Assembly: GCA_907163375.1 (NCBI GenBank)
Contig: CAJQUW010011065.1
Coordinates: 124,001-188,000 of the forward strand
Length of the DNA stretch: 64,000 nt
Source of the DNA: Prostheceraeus crozeri
Lineage: Eukaryota > Platyhelminthes > Polycladida > Euryleptidae
Direction of reading: 5' to 3'
In this document: one piece after another, positions 20,705-29,944 of the stretch
How positions within the stretch are numbered: the first letter of the stretch is position 1
How the letters are laid out: the number at the start of each line of letters is the position of its first letter
The notes under the pieces: generated by a model
The model's input: only the letters and a program-made list of their open reading frames with translations
Told to the model about the DNA's origin: nothing
Databases searched by the model: none
Position numbers and translations under genes: made by a program

Positions 20705-21133
20705 ATGAGTTGGAAATTAGATTCCCTACAACGTATTGAAACGGATCATGATCGAAACGTCTATTTCAAAGATTCAACTGGAAATATGAGAAGAGAGTTT
20801 GCTTTATCTTATCGTCATTTTCATTCTCTACATCATATCATGAAGGATTTGAAATACTTCTATATGAAAAGACATTCACGTATTGGAAATCACATCTGAT
20901 TGCGCGTCAACAAACGGCGAATTCAACTCTATCATTCCCAACTCCATACTAACTTCACATTTCATCAAGGTAGTTGGGAAAAGTATAAAAGGAAGGTACA
21001 TCGCTCAATTTACTCATTTTTTCATCATGAAGCGCCATCGCTACACCATCGTCAACATTCTCCGTCGCTTCAGACTCTACACCAAAATCGATCTCACAAC
21101 ATTACACCAACACCTTCCAAACAGCAAGTATAA
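20705..21133 (+). pseudogene. Forward-island protein 2 of Polinton A (tandem paralogue of protein 1)
   Basis: 'MSWKLDSLQRIETDHDRNVYFKD' mirrors protein 1, with the same two-part layout ('EFALSYRHFHSLHHIMKDL', then 'GSWEKYKRKVHRSIYSFF'). Its 3' end overlaps the start of the TBP homologue in another frame. The homologue in Polinton B is at 44009 onward. Confidence 0.5.
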
Positions 21134-21571
21134 CCGGGCCGACCTCAAATGTTAGCGGTGAAGATGAACAATTCACGGAATCTTCAACTCTTCCCAAATG
21201 GGACTGTACAGATTCTCGGCGCCCTTTCGCATTCATCGGCGCAGTCAATGCGCTTAGAGCTACAAAGACTACTACGTCGGATATGGAAGAGGGAGAGGTG
21301 TGTGATGTCGAATCTGACTGTGGACAATATGGTGATCTCTACTCAATTGAGTGAAAGTGTATCATTTTTGAAGATTCGTACCAGCAGTTACAATTTGTGT
21401 TATGAACCAGAACTTTTTCCTGCAGCTCTCATTAATTGTTGGTTACCTGTGCATGTGGCAATCTTTCATAATAGTAAAGTGATCATTACTGGATTAAATT
21501 CTCATGTACAAGCAAATGTGATCCTAGACTATCTCATCGAGTATGTACGTACCCAGCGGATTGTAAAATAA
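21027..21571 (+). pseudogene. TATA-binding-protein homologue encoded by Polinton A
   Basis: The segment covers both lobes of a TBP core (about 180 codons, the length of the TBP saddle). Lobe 1 is readable as 'TIVNILRRFRLYTKIDLTTL' and 'LQLFPNGTVQILGALSHSS' (compare TBP 'NIVSTVNLGCKLDLKTIAL' and 'ALIFSSGKMVCTGAKSEE'). Lobe 2 is readable as 'TVDNMVISTQL', 'YEPELFPAAL' and 'VHVAIFHNSKVIITGL' (compare 'IQNMVGSCDV', 'YEPELFPGLI' and 'IVLLIFVSGKVVLTGA'). It ends 27 bp from the convergent protease gene. Fossil, broken. The role is inferred from homology: TATA recognition for the element's own promoters. Confidence 0.82.
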
Positions 21572-21597
21572 AAAACAATTTTTCCAACATGGTGTTT

Positions 21598-22059
21598 TTA
21601 TTTCAAATCATGATAGAACTTACAAATCATTTTTTCATTAGAGGATGGATTACATGAAAAGTTTTGAATAACAGATACAAATCGAGATACATGTAAACGT
21701 TTTAAGATGAAGTACAGTACAAAAGCACCACACGTTGATGAAAGTGGATGTTGTAGTATGCGTTCATTTCGCTGATATTGACGCGTATGTTTTCTCAACC
21801 ACTGCTGTGTTGGTATATTTGGAGGTTGAGCAAGAGAGTCAAATAGTTCACCACGTCGGTCTTCTCCAATAAAGATCGCTTTCCAATGCTCACCGCCTAA
21901 ATTCTGCGAATGAGTGTTTAGCACAATAAAGATGGGATAGTGATTTACTGCAGGTGGTAAGGTATCGAGCGAATAGACATTATCGAAAGCTTTCAACGTC
22001 GCTTTATCTGCATTACGCTGTACCTTAGCTTTAATATCATCAGCATTCAACCAACTCAT
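21598..22059 (-). CDS. Polinton A adenain-like cysteine protease
   Basis: Maturation protease of the Polinton/adenovirus type (C5/Ulp1 fold). A 153-residue open frame 'MSWLNADDIKAKVQ' with 'NYPIFIVLNT'-like strand context, catalytic His in 'GGEHWKAIFI', Asp in 'GELFDSLAQPP', a Gln before the final block, and nucleophile Cys in 'SSTCGAFVLYFIL'. The length is short but within the range for Polinton proteases. Start codon overlaps the capsid gene's stop (22059). Family role: cleaving virion precursor proteins. Confidence 0.88.
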   Translation of the reverse strand: MSWLNADDIKAKVQRNADKATLKAFDNVYSLDTLPPAVNHYPIFIVLNTHSQNLGGEHWKAIFIGEDRRGELFDSLAQPPNIPTQQWLRKHTRQYQRNERILQHPLSSTCGAFVLYFILKRLHVSRFVSVIQNFSCNPSSNEKMICKFYHDLK

Positions 22060-23336
22060 TAACGATTATAGTGAAGAATCACGTCACGATACTTAGTTAT
22101 TTCAATATTTGAATCAAAAACTGCATAAATCAATACATTGATCGTCTCAGGTAGTGTTCTTTTGAACGTCAAATCCAAACGAATATTATGAGGCACGTTC
22201 GCTTGACGATAAGGTGCACTAATATCGCTGTCAGCAGTCAAATCAAATGCATAAATAGTATATCCACTCTTAAACTCTTTCATAGTCAGTCCGTTGGTGT
22301 CATCCGTATTGTAAAAGCCAAAGACATCCATAAAATCAACATAACTGCGCATAAATTGATCCGAAGCAAAATCTGGTTTGTAGGGTGGACCAGGATGACT
22401 CACACCATTTACACGTAAAGCAATTTCACTTAACTGATTGTGTTTAAAATTGAAAGGATTCTTCTTTATATTACCATTAAATGCATCATTTTCAACCATT
22501 GCCACCATGAGGAGCTTCGGTGCTTCCGATGGAAAGAGGCCATCTTTCATGAAACACTTTTGATCTTTCGGAATTGTAAAGGTGAGAAGCTTTGTATGCT
22601 GAATGGGGTAAATGGCATTTTGGCGGTTAAGACCTTCAGCATGCCCTCTAATGACACTTGGATTCGGTACTACTCGACGAATGTAAAGTGCAATATCTTC
22701 CACATGAATTCTAAAATTGTCAACTTTAGCAAATGCATTCAGCGCAAATTCAGGCTTATTCAATGTCAGCTTGAGTCGCATGCTGGTATTACAGAGTAAA
22801 AACTTTGACTGTCTAAAGAAGTCTAAATTCAGCGGACCATATAGCTGACATACTTAACTATCTTTAATCATAGCAGATCGCTTTACAAAGCCACTGTTTG
22901 TTTCAACATCAAATTTTCCTGCTTCATCTCTGTACCATCCCATGGCTTCCATATGACTCTTTTGTGCTGCTGGATGAAACTGTGATACATGATTGAAATA
23001 TGATTTATAGGGATAATCGCTTTGACCACCTTCCACCTGCTGCTCTCCAATCGTTAGAGAAACATCGCGAAGTAATGTAGTCAATGGTAAATTGTTCAGT
23101 CCAACTTTATGTGCATCGTCAATAGCAGTTCCATCTGCTTGCTGAATTCTAAACCTCAAATCAAGCATCGCATAACTCAAATCTATGTAGTCATCACTAC
23201 CACCAGGAATAACAAATTCAATGGGGCCAGCATTCTCAGCTGTTCGAGGATGATAATCTACAATACTTGAACTAAGAATATCTGTCTGTATGGCTTGTTG
23301 ATCAAACAAACAAAACCCGGAAGTTTTACACTCCAT
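22059..23336 (-). pseudogene. Polinton A major capsid protein (double jelly-roll)
   Basis: Hexon-like capsid subunit of about 420 codons. N terminus 'MECKTSGFCLFDQQAIQTDI', with 'VDYHPRTAENAGPIEFVIPG' and 'YIDLSYAMLDLRFRIQ' typical of the Polinton/adintovirus capsid family (the group that includes C. elegans F54H12.2). The C-terminal half holds 'RLKLTLNKPEFALNAF', 'FTIPKDQKCF' and 'YTIYAFDLTAD'. Fossil. It stands between the protease and the pVI-like gene, the usual capsid block order. Confidence 0.88.
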
Positions 23337-23338
23337 GA

Positions 23339-23794
23339 TTAGAAGTTATGGCAGCGTCGTCGTTTAGCGCCTAATGAATGATTAGAGCCTCTGCGACGTT
23401 TGCGTGAATGCCTTTTGACTGAAGATCGCACCTTACCAGCTCCGCGATGTTTCCTCCTTCCTTTATTCATTCGTTTAGGTGATTTCTTTCCTTGAGTAAC
23501 ACCAGCGAAGGTCTGCTTCAATGTTTTTATACCGCGTTCCTTCCCACGATTCAACAAACTGCTCTTAAAACTTCTACCTCTGGAAAGATCACTAGCAACA
23601 TCACCAGCAAAGCCAACGGCATTACTTAAAACATTTCGTTTTGAAGATCTACCGACATTGGATATGAGAGGTGCTACAACAGATTTCAGTGCACCAAGTA
23701 TGCTACCTCCACGTTGGCGGCGAGCGCCGATGTAAATTTGTCCTCCACCACTTACATAGGAGGGTCGTGAATAAAATGAGGCAGTTGGATTCAT
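23339..23794 (-). CDS. Polinton A pVI/pX-like basic virion protein
   Basis: A 151-residue open frame with an N-terminal 'MNPTASFYSRPSYVSGGG', then Gly-rich hydrophobic sequence with an amphipathic helix ('GGSILGALKSVVAPLISNV') resembling the membrane-lytic part of adenovirus pVI, and a strongly basic C terminus ('KKSPKRMNKGRRKHRGAGK', 'RHSRKRRRG') suited to binding the packaged DNA. Homologue in Polinton B at 46641-47105. Function by analogy only. Confidence 0.7.
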   Translation of the reverse strand: MNPTASFYSRPSYVSGGGQIYIGARRQRGGSILGALKSVVAPLISNVGRSSKRNVLSNAVGFAGDVASDLSRGRSFKSSLLNRGKERGIKTLKQTFAGVTQGKKSPKRMNKGRRKHRGAGKVRSSVKRHSRKRRRGSNHSLGAKRRRCHNF

Positions 23795-23835
23795 AGCTCA
23801 AACCCTAAACATTGTTAGTTACAACTTTGCATGAA

Positions 23836-24924
23836 TCACTGTCGATCACTTAGATGAAAGATGTCGGCACGACGCATCCAAGAGTTCATACTTGAAGGAT
23901 AACCAGTCCATTTAACAAGACACCATTCTTCACCTTGCCGTTTTTTACATCGAATGATTTTCTCTACCAAATATGTTTCACTTTCAGTGACTACCTCAAT
24001 CTCATCGCGGTAAAAGCTACCCTCAATTTCTTCATTATCGTAATCTTTCAACTTGTAGGTGGTGGGAGAGTCTTTTTGATTAATCCTTGATACTGTAAGT
24101 ACCTCCTCTGTCCAATTCGGAAGGTACCCTTTAGCAAAAACACTCTTCACTTTTGAGATACGAACTTTATCACCAATTTTCACATCACTTTTCACATGAG
24201 TGCGTTTACGTTGGAATGATTCGCGCACTTTATCTACATTGTCAACATTTACATCAACTGGTCTGAGTCCAATAGAACGATGGATAGAGTGATTGTAGGC
24301 ATGGAGTGTATCTTGTAGAACCTTTGTCCAATTTTGTGTCAAGTTGGCAGTAAAATGTCGCCACAAGCGATTTTTTAATGTGCGATTAAAACGTTCAACG
24401 AGTGCAGCTTTATAAGCACTCTTTACACTAAACAACTCACTGTCATATCTCTCAAATAATCTTCTCACATGCTGATTTTCAAACTCTTTTCCTTGATCAC
24501 TCTGAATTCTTTTTGGAATACGACCTTCTCGAAAAATTGTTTGGAATGCTTTTGCTACTCCTTTCCCTTCTTTAGTTTTTAAAGGTTGAGCCCACGCATA
24601 ACGCGAGAAAATATCAATGACGGTTAAAATAAAATTATTGCCCGAGTTATGTTTTGAAATGGAGGCAACATCACACAAATCTGCTTGCCACTGTTCATCG
24701 ATGTCATGAACAATATAATGGCGGGTGCGGTACTTCTTTTTCGCTTGTTTGTGGAGTGTATAGGTAGCCTGACCCTTTAACCATCGTTTCACTTGTGATT
24801 GTGGAAGACCACTCGCTTTTGATAATTTCTTGATAGATGCAAATCCTGCCGGATGTTTTACATCATAATAGATTGACTTCAAACGTTCAGCCGATGACGA
24901 CTGACTCTTTTTCCTCCTTCTCAT
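23836..24924 (-). CDS. Polinton A retroviral-type integrase with chromodomain
   Basis: DDE integrase for element insertion. Start taken at Met 24924 ('MRRRKKSQSSSAERLK') because Polinton B starts at the same residue; an upstream Met at 25056 lies inside the Cys-rich gene. Blocks: 'LSKASGLPQSQVKRWL' (N-terminal helix-turn-helix), 'DEQWQADLCDV' (first D), 'RIQSDQGKEFEN' (second D), 'AALVERFNRTLKNRLW' (E), SH3-like 'KIGDKVRISKV', and a C-terminal chromodomain 'YLVEKIIRCKKRQGEEWCL', 'VKWTGYPSSMNSW'. Chromodomain integrases are known in Polintons and may bias insertion towards particular chromatin. Open throughout. Confidence 0.93.
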   Translation of the reverse strand: MRRRKKSQSSSAERLKSIYYDVKHPAGFASIKKLSKASGLPQSQVKRWLKGQATYTLHKQAKKKYRTRHYIVHDIDEQWQADLCDVASISKHNSGNNFILTVIDIFSRYAWAQPLKTKEGKGVAKAFQTIFREGRIPKRIQSDQGKEFENQHVRRLFERYDSELFSVKSAYKAALVERFNRTLKNRLWRHFTANLTQNWTKVLQDTLHAYNHSIHRSIGLRPVDVNVDNVDKVRESFQRKRTHVKSDVKIGDKVRISKVKSVFAKGYLPNWTEEVLTVSRINQKDSPTTYKLKDYDNEEIEGSFYRDEIEVVTESETYLVEKIIRCKKRQGEEWCLVKWTGYPSSMNSWMRRADIFHLSDRQ

Positions 24925-25102
24925 CTTTTTGTTTTCTTGCCTTTCTACATTTACAACAACTGCAGCATTTAGCTTTAGCGGTTTTGCGATCGTGTTCACA
25001 TTGCTTAGGGGTTTCATTGTGAGAGCTGGCGCAGCAAGTGCAAGTGACAACGACATTCACCTCTGGCGGCTCATTACATGGCAAGCAACACATCTGCTTC
25101 AT
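24887..25102 (-). CDS. Small Cys-rich protein overlapping the integrase start (Polinton A)
   Basis: A 71-residue frame 'MKQMCCLPCNEPPEVNVVV', 'TCTCCASS', 'CEHDRKTAKAKCCSCCKCRK' with about 13 cysteines, probably zinc-binding. It overlaps the integrase start by 38 bp in another frame. Polinton B keeps the same protein and overlap (48197-48406), arguing that it is translated. Function unknown. Confidence 0.65.
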   Translation of the reverse strand: MKQMCCLPCNEPPEVNVVVTCTCCASSHNETPKQCEHDRKTAKAKCCSCCKCRKARKQKDEKEEKESVVIG

Positions 25103-25103
25103 A

Positions 25104-25796
25104 TTAATAGTCTGAGAACATGTATCTCCTGGGAGGAGCTGTTTTACGTTTCCCTTTTACTAGTTTTAGTGGTGATGTAGATCTACGTCGAGTTCTTCCT
25201 CTTGTTTGCTTAGTGAGTGTGGGAGGGGATGTCGCAGGTGACGTCTTAAGCCAATTTGTTGGCATTTTCATCGCCTGAAGCATTGGAGCAGTAGCCGCTG
25301 TTGAATCAAGTTCTTTCAATGTCTCATTATTCAAAGCAAATTTTTGCACATTATGCTTTTTCAATAGTTTAAGAAAGTATGACCAACCAGGTGGAACATA
25401 GCCCTGACGGCGCTTTCTACGTGTCGCATACTGAATCAAGTCTTCATAACGTGAAGCATCAATCACTTTATTTTCATCTGTAATGATTTCTCCTCTATCA
25501 TTTACATTGAGATGGGGTTCAATACTGTTCAAATAAGATATGGCATGTGCGCGAGATGCTAGAGGTGTAGCAGTCGATACAGAGTCACGCATCTTATTCT
25601 TCAAGTTTTTCAATTGCTCAACAGTTTCCGATTGTAATAATACAGCACGATGTGGATCTTTGATGTGAACATTTTGCTGATAATCTATTTCTTTCCTATA
25701 CATTTGATTTGCAAGAGGTTGCTTTACTTGCTGCATGGCAGTCAATTGTACATATTCATCCTGAGGAATAACAATCATGCGAGAATAAGAACTCAT
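25104..25796 (-). CDS. Polinton A conserved virion/core protein
   Basis: A 230-residue open frame. 'MSSYSRMIVIPQDEYVQL' is a start found in a conserved protein between ATPase and integrase in animal Polintons. There is a helical middle ('SETVEQLKNLKNKM'), a 'YEDLIQYATRRKRRQGYVPP' block and a basic Pro/Thr-rich tail ('RGRTRRRSTSPLKL'). Probably DNA- or capsid-associated. The start overlaps the ATPase stop by 4 bp. The Polinton B copy is split by a LINE. Confidence 0.6.
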   Translation of the reverse strand: MSSYSRMIVIPQDEYVQLTAMQQVKQPLANQMYRKEIDYQQNVHIKDPHRAVLLQSETVEQLKNLKNKMRDSVSTATPLASRAHAISYLNSIEPHLNVNDRGEIITDENKVIDASRYEDLIQYATRRKRRQGYVPPGWSYFLKLLKKHNVQKFALNNETLKELDSTAATAPMLQAMKMPTNWLKTSPATSPPTLTKQTRGRTRRRSTSPLKLVKGKRKTAPPRRYMFSDY

Positions 25797-26458
25797 AGTT
25801 TGTAGATAATCATGGGAGTTTTCAAAATATCACTTCGAAATCTAAATTCTTCCGGACACTCTTGCGTAAAGTCAATGAATGAGTAACCGTATGGTTTTTC
25901 AGTAGCTGCTTGAAAAATTTCAATTAAGGCTTTTGATCCTCTGGGTGCAACTTGTCGCGCTAAAATTTCAAATTGACTTTTATCTCGCGGATTCTTGAAA
26001 ATAGCATAATAGTGTGTATTCAGGTTTCGTGTACGAGCTTCTTTTCCATCAGGAAACAAATTTTGTGTGATATAGATGATAAAGCACCTTTTATGATGTG
26101 CTGCACGAGTGAACATATCTGTAACATCTTTTGAATTCTTACTTTCTTTTAATAAATCATCCAATACAACAACATCATTAGACTGAAGTTTATCCACTGC
26201 AATAATTCCTTCATGTCGAATAAAGTTGCGACTTTGCAATTCCTGAAATAGCGATGGTTGATAAATACCATAACACCAAATCACTCGATTGATAGGTTCC
26301 TTAAACAACTCCCTTCTTTTATCCAATAAATTAAGCGTGAAAACAGTTTTACCTGCATGGGATGGACCTGATACAGTCAGAACTTTATCACATTGAAGTC
26401 TGAAATCCATTTTAATACTTTGAGATTCAACATTTGCATAATTAACGCTTAGAGCCAA
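25793..26458 (-). CDS. Polinton A packaging ATPase (FtsK-HerA/A32 type)
   Basis: Genome-packaging ATPase. A 221-residue open frame with Walker A 'SGPSHAGKTVFTLNLLDKR', Walker B 'SNDVVVLDDLLKES' and a sensor-like 'CFIIYITQNLFPDG' block, plus 'PRGSKALIEIFQAATEKPYG' near the C terminus, all typical of the Polinton/adintovirus ATPase. Overlaps the next gene by 17 bp. Confidence 0.93.
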   Translation of the reverse strand: MALSVNYANVESQSIKMDFRLQCDKVLTVSGPSHAGKTVFTLNLLDKRRELFKEPINRVIWCYGIYQPSLFQELQSRNFIRHEGIIAVDKLQSNDVVVLDDLLKESKNSKDVTDMFTRAAHHKRCFIIYITQNLFPDGKEARTRNLNTHYYAIFKNPRDKSQFEILARQVAPRGSKALIEIFQAATEKPYGYSFIDFTQECPEEFRFRSDILKTPMIIYKL

Positions 26459-26813
26459 AGATATTACCCAATAGGTTGCCCACGACAGGAGCTAACATTG
26501 GAAGTATTGCTGAAAGGAAACCGCCCTTTTGTGTTAGAGTTTTCCTCTTTCTTTGAAGGGTGACTTTAGGATTGGAGATGAAACGCAATTTCGTAGCATA
26601 TCGCTTAAGTAACTTTCGTTGTTTTGGTGCTAATTTCTTCGTCCTCAACTTTCTGACATGAGAAATAATTTCACGAATGAATTTATCGTTGGCATGTCGT
26701 ATAGCATTGTATCGCTGATTTGCTTTCATTCGTCGGAGAGCTTGAATGGCTGAAGAAAACTTTTGACTTTTACGTTTCGCCATTTTACGTTTCGTCATTT
26801 TACGTTTCGCCAT
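26442..26813 (-). CDS. Polinton A basic pX-like protein
   Basis: A 123-residue open frame beginning with three tandem 'KRKMAKRK'-type repeats, then Arg/Lys-rich helices and a hydrophobic Gly-containing C terminus 'GGFLSAILPMLAPVVGNLLG'. The basic body plus lytic-like tail resembles the condensation/membrane proteins encoded beside the ATPase in Polintons and adintoviruses. Confidence 0.7.
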   Translation of the reverse strand: MAKRKMTKRKMAKRKSQKFSSAIQALRRMKANQRYNAIRHANDKFIREIISHVRKLRTKKLAPKQRKLLKRYATKLRFISNPKVTLQRKRKTLTQKGGFLSAILPMLAPVVGNLLGNIFGSKR

Positions 26814-26864
26814 TTTCCGTGTTAGTCTTTGCTAAAACCTATCTTTACCACGTTTGCATAGGTA

Positions 26865-27194
26865 CTAACTATTGCGACATAAGTGACACTCGAAATGAGC
26901 AATATCACAGTGGTTACATTTGCAAAGTTGAATGCAATTACGTATAAAACAGCGTTGACAAAAAGCGTGCTTACATTTCTTGAAGATGCGCTTTTCATTT
27001 CCATCCTTTCGCTTACATACATCGCAACACATAGTTTCACCGTTACTGATGTCTATAGCAAGTCTTTTTGAAGATATGAATTTGCTAGCCTTTTCTAAAT
27101 AATAGACGCATGTACAGAAGGAATATACTTCGAGAGTGAGCAGACATAGCTCGAAAACCAGTTGTGCTACAATCAAGTACCACTGCATTTTCAA
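26865..27194 (-). CDS. Membrane-anchored RING-like protein (Polinton A)
   Basis: A 109-residue frame. An N-terminal hydrophobic segment (about residues 4-31, 'WYLIVAQLVFELCLLTLEVY' onward) is a likely membrane anchor or signal. The C-terminal half has a RING-type Cys/His array ('CDVCKRK', 'CKHAFCQRCFIRNC', 'CKCNHC', 'CHLC'). Possibly an E3 ubiquitin ligase acting on host membranes, by family analogy. Polinton B copy at 52027-52353. Confidence 0.7.
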   Translation of the reverse strand: MKMQWYLIVAQLVFELCLLTLEVYSFCTCVYYLEKASKFISSKRLAIDISNGETMCCDVCKRKDGNEKRIFKKCKHAFCQRCFIRNCIQLCKCNHCDIAHFECHLCRNS

Positions 27195-27600
27195 TTTTTC
27201 TTTATGGAAAGTTGAATGTGAATATCTGAAATCGCTTCAATCACTAGACTGCTACCATGATGGTTAAATACGTTAAGACGTTCAGCAATTTTTATCATAT
27301 GTCTTTTAAAAAATTCTTCGGGGTGATCTACCACTTCCATTGAATAAGAAGCAAAATGGAAAGAGCGAGTTTCCACCTCTTCCTTTCCAAAATGACTAAA
27401 CTTAATTTTCGCAACTAATCGCGCCATGACAATGCTATCAGAGAATGTATTCACTAACTCTAGAAATAGAGTGCTAGCATCATCGACCACTGCTTCGATG
27501 TCGGTCTCATCTTTTTATGAAAATTTATCACATATCTTGAACAGCTCCTTTTAAACTTTGCCTATGAAAATGTAATGTTCCGCAGTCGTTTGAGAAAGAC
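27191..27600 (-). pseudogene. Unrecognised late protein of Polinton A
   Basis: Readable 'MARLVAKIKFSHFGKEEVE', 'VDHPEEFFKRHMIKIAERL' and 'HHGSSLVIEAISDIHIQL'. The 'F..(R/H)GS.L.I..I..I.I' ending resembles a small domain common in Polinton and adintovirus open frames. Function unknown, decayed. Confidence 0.4.
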
Positions 27601-27686
27601 ATGATCGCCCTTTATCTAACCCATCCATTGCATGAAAACTACTCTTCTCATAGTAACATTTATTGAATAACGGTAACAAGCATGCA

Positions 27687-28217
27687 TTATAAATCAATGG
27701 TTTGAAAGAGATAAAATAGATACAGCTGGTAACTATCATACAGCGAGCAATGATGACCATACAGGACTTTGGCAGTGTTGAGGTAAGGAGGAAAGAAGCA
27801 TTGGTTATGAACGTAGCTACTACAACGAACAGACAAAATAGGAACAGACAAATCCTTAAAACGTTTCGTGACTTCATGGTAGTGTTGATTCACTCTACTA
27901 TCCCAAGGCGGGAGCAAAATGTCATCAATGATTAGATTGGGAAATACTTTCCTCTCCTTACCAGGATTATTACAAAAGATGCGTATAACATTGAAAGCAG
28001 CTAACCATCGTTTAAAGTCAATAAGAAGAGCACTCTCACAAGAAAAGCCATAGTCTTGCAAATATTTCAGATTAAGTCCATGAATGTGTTTTCTCGCCCA
28101 TTGATCAACATTGGGATTGCAGTTGGCATGTTGATGATAGACACTGACAATCTGATATGTCCAATTGTTCATAGCAATAGCACTGAGCTCCTGTACAGGT
28201 TCACCCTCACAATCCAT
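27687..28217 (-). CDS. DEDDh-like 3'-5' exonuclease (Polinton A)
   Basis: A 176-residue open frame opening with 'MDCEGEPVQELSAIAM', the D-x-E exonuclease I motif. The middle has 'ALLIDFKRWLAAFNVIRIFC', and the end 'HHCSLYDSYQLYLFYL' fits the H...D exonuclease III motif of DEDDh nucleases. The middle Asp of motif II is not assigned with certainty. Role by analogy: proofreading or processing of DNA ends. Polinton B copy 52847-53377 is also open. Confidence 0.6.
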   Translation of the reverse strand: MDCEGEPVQELSAIAMNNWTYQIVSVYHQHANCNPNVDQWARKHIHGLNLKYLQDYGFSCESALLIDFKRWLAAFNVIRIFCNNPGKERKVFPNLIIDDILLPPWDSRVNQHYHEVTKRFKDLSVPILSVRCSSYVHNQCFFPPYLNTAKVLYGHHCSLYDSYQLYLFYLFQTIDL

Positions 28218-28256
28218 AAAAATGATGATAGAAGCCTAAAACGGAAATTTACACAT

Positions 28257-28472
28257 CTAAGGAAACGTTCTATAACATATTACAAAATGAAGAATTACAT
28301 CGATGCTTTTCACGACAAAATACACAAATGATATGATGGCAACGAAGAAGTAAATGTATCTAATAAGACCACGTCTACGACACTCAAAGCACATAAGCGA
28401 ATTGTCATAGGGTAGAGATAGGAAAGGACTAGTAATTCTCCTTCTTTGATTTGCGTTTTGAGGCAGCATTCT
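28257..28472 (-). pseudogene. Small zinc-finger late protein (Polinton A)
   Basis: 'MLPQNANQRRRITSPFLSL' then 'MCFECRRRGLIRY', followed by a hydrophobic stretch. The intact-looking Polinton B version (53439-53639) shows a RING/B-box-like CxxC...CHH..CxxC array. Confidence 0.5.
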
Positions 28473-29204
28473 TCTCCGACTTGCGCTTCGTACCACTGCT
28501 GTTAAGGATTTGATCAATTATGTCGTCCACGTTGGGTGGTTTTGGAATATATAGGATGGATTCCATATGCATGGAGAGCGAGGCTATTTTATTATCCTTG
28601 TGCCGACCATAATATAGCCCATTCACTTTGAAAAGGATATCCCAAGTACCTTCTCCGAGCTCGTCGCATGTGATGGGTGTTGAATGATCTCCCTCCTACT
28701 TATAGTAAGTGCACCAATGTGATACCGGTAGGCAAATTTGATTACCATCCCAAATCTTTCTATAGGGAGTATCCTTGTCATCTCTCGCCTTCCACTCTTG
28801 TGCAAGAGGAGTAGGAATGTCCATATTTAATGTCACATACTCCTCAATAATAACAAGTTGGTGATCGAATGTACGGACTCACGGGGATCAGTATGTAGTC
28901 CCCATACTGATTGTGCATTATCTTGACATCCGTGGAAGGGAGCATTCCCGTTTGGAGTACTACGCTATGATCGTCATAACGCAAGACTTGTTTAAATTTA
29001 CGCTGTAGCGGTGTAGGATTATGTACCTTGGTTGTTTCTTCCACTGGCCTCAGTTGTAGATGATCTGATCGTAGCGAACCTTGTAACGTTTGACCGCCAT
29101 TTTGTCCTACTAGTGCAGCAGATGGAGTAGATGCCTGAAAATGAAGAAGATTGTATTAAGTTTACGTTCAAGGGAGGAGAGGGAGGAAAGTAGCGACTTA
29201 CCAT
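28429..29204 (-). pseudogene. First late-block gene of Polinton A, unknown function
   Basis: The likely start ATG (29202-29204) is directly followed by a GTAAGT donor. The acceptor is TTTCAG at about 29134-29139, then 'ASTPSAALVGQNGG'. Further blocks are 'MHNQYGDYILIPVSPYI', 'GLYYGRHKDNKIASLSMH', 'DDIIDQILNSSGTKRK' and a basic tail. Homologue in Polinton B (53599-54366). No domain recognised. Fossil, broken. Confidence 0.5.
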
Positions 29205-29305
29205 TTTAGTTGGATAATAGAATAGGGAACTAGAGAGAGAGAAAATGTGCGTCTGTCACTCGTATGATTCAACGATGGAATGATTCTCACTCTGAAGTCT
29301 CATTA

Positions 29306-29313
29306 TTTATATA
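29306..29313 (-). promoter_or_regulatory. TATA box of the Polinton A late block
   Basis: Reverse-strand TATATAAA about 100 bp upstream of the first late start codon (29204). It is the only strong TATA upstream of the dozen closely packed reverse-strand genes, so much of the block may be read from here by splicing, as in adenoviruses. Confidence 0.55.
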
Positions 29314-29944
29314 GAAATGCATGATTCTCATTGGATGATGATCCTCATTGGACAATAACATCAAGCTGATTCCAAATCTGGCCTCCGTTTACCAATCCGA
29401 GCCTTCATTCGCCCGATCGAGCTGTTTCTTGGGAAATTCTAACTCTGTCGTTTTTCGTCAATCTCCCAAAATCTTAAATGGCGTCTCACATCTAAACGAA
29501 GACAGATATGAACAAGCCGTTTCATTCACTGAATTTGTCTCACTCTTAGCTTTCAAACGAGCTATTGCACGACTTTCTACGATCTCTAGAACCAAAGTTG
29601 GAAGATCGGGGGGGGGTCAGCGAAACTTTTTCTCTCCGATTGACTTGAAACTCACCATACCGATGCAGAATTTCACGCTGAATCCGAATCTGGCGTTCGT
29701 TTTCCCATCCGATGGTTCGTTTTGGCGCTACAGCCCAAAACGACCAAAATTCTAACTCTGTCGTTTTTCGCCAATGTCCCAAAATCTTAAATGGCGTCTC
29801 ACATCTAAACGAAGACAGATATGAACAAGCCAATTCTTTCAGTGAATTTGTCTGACTCTTAGCTTTCAAACGAGCTATTGCACGACAAAATCCGTCTACT
29901 GGAAGCCAAGATCGAAGCTAGCTCTCCCGAGGGGGGGTCAGTGA
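29314..29944. repeat. Polinton A right subterminal region with duplicated segments
   Basis: Holds two copies of a segment containing 'AATGGCGTCTCACATCTAAA' (near 29476 and 29789) and neighbouring sequence on 'GCTATTGCACGAC'. The same sequence forms part of the Polinton B terminal repeats (31620-31750 and 54600-54740), so terminal sequence has been exchanged or inherited between the two lineages. No gene. Confidence 0.7.
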
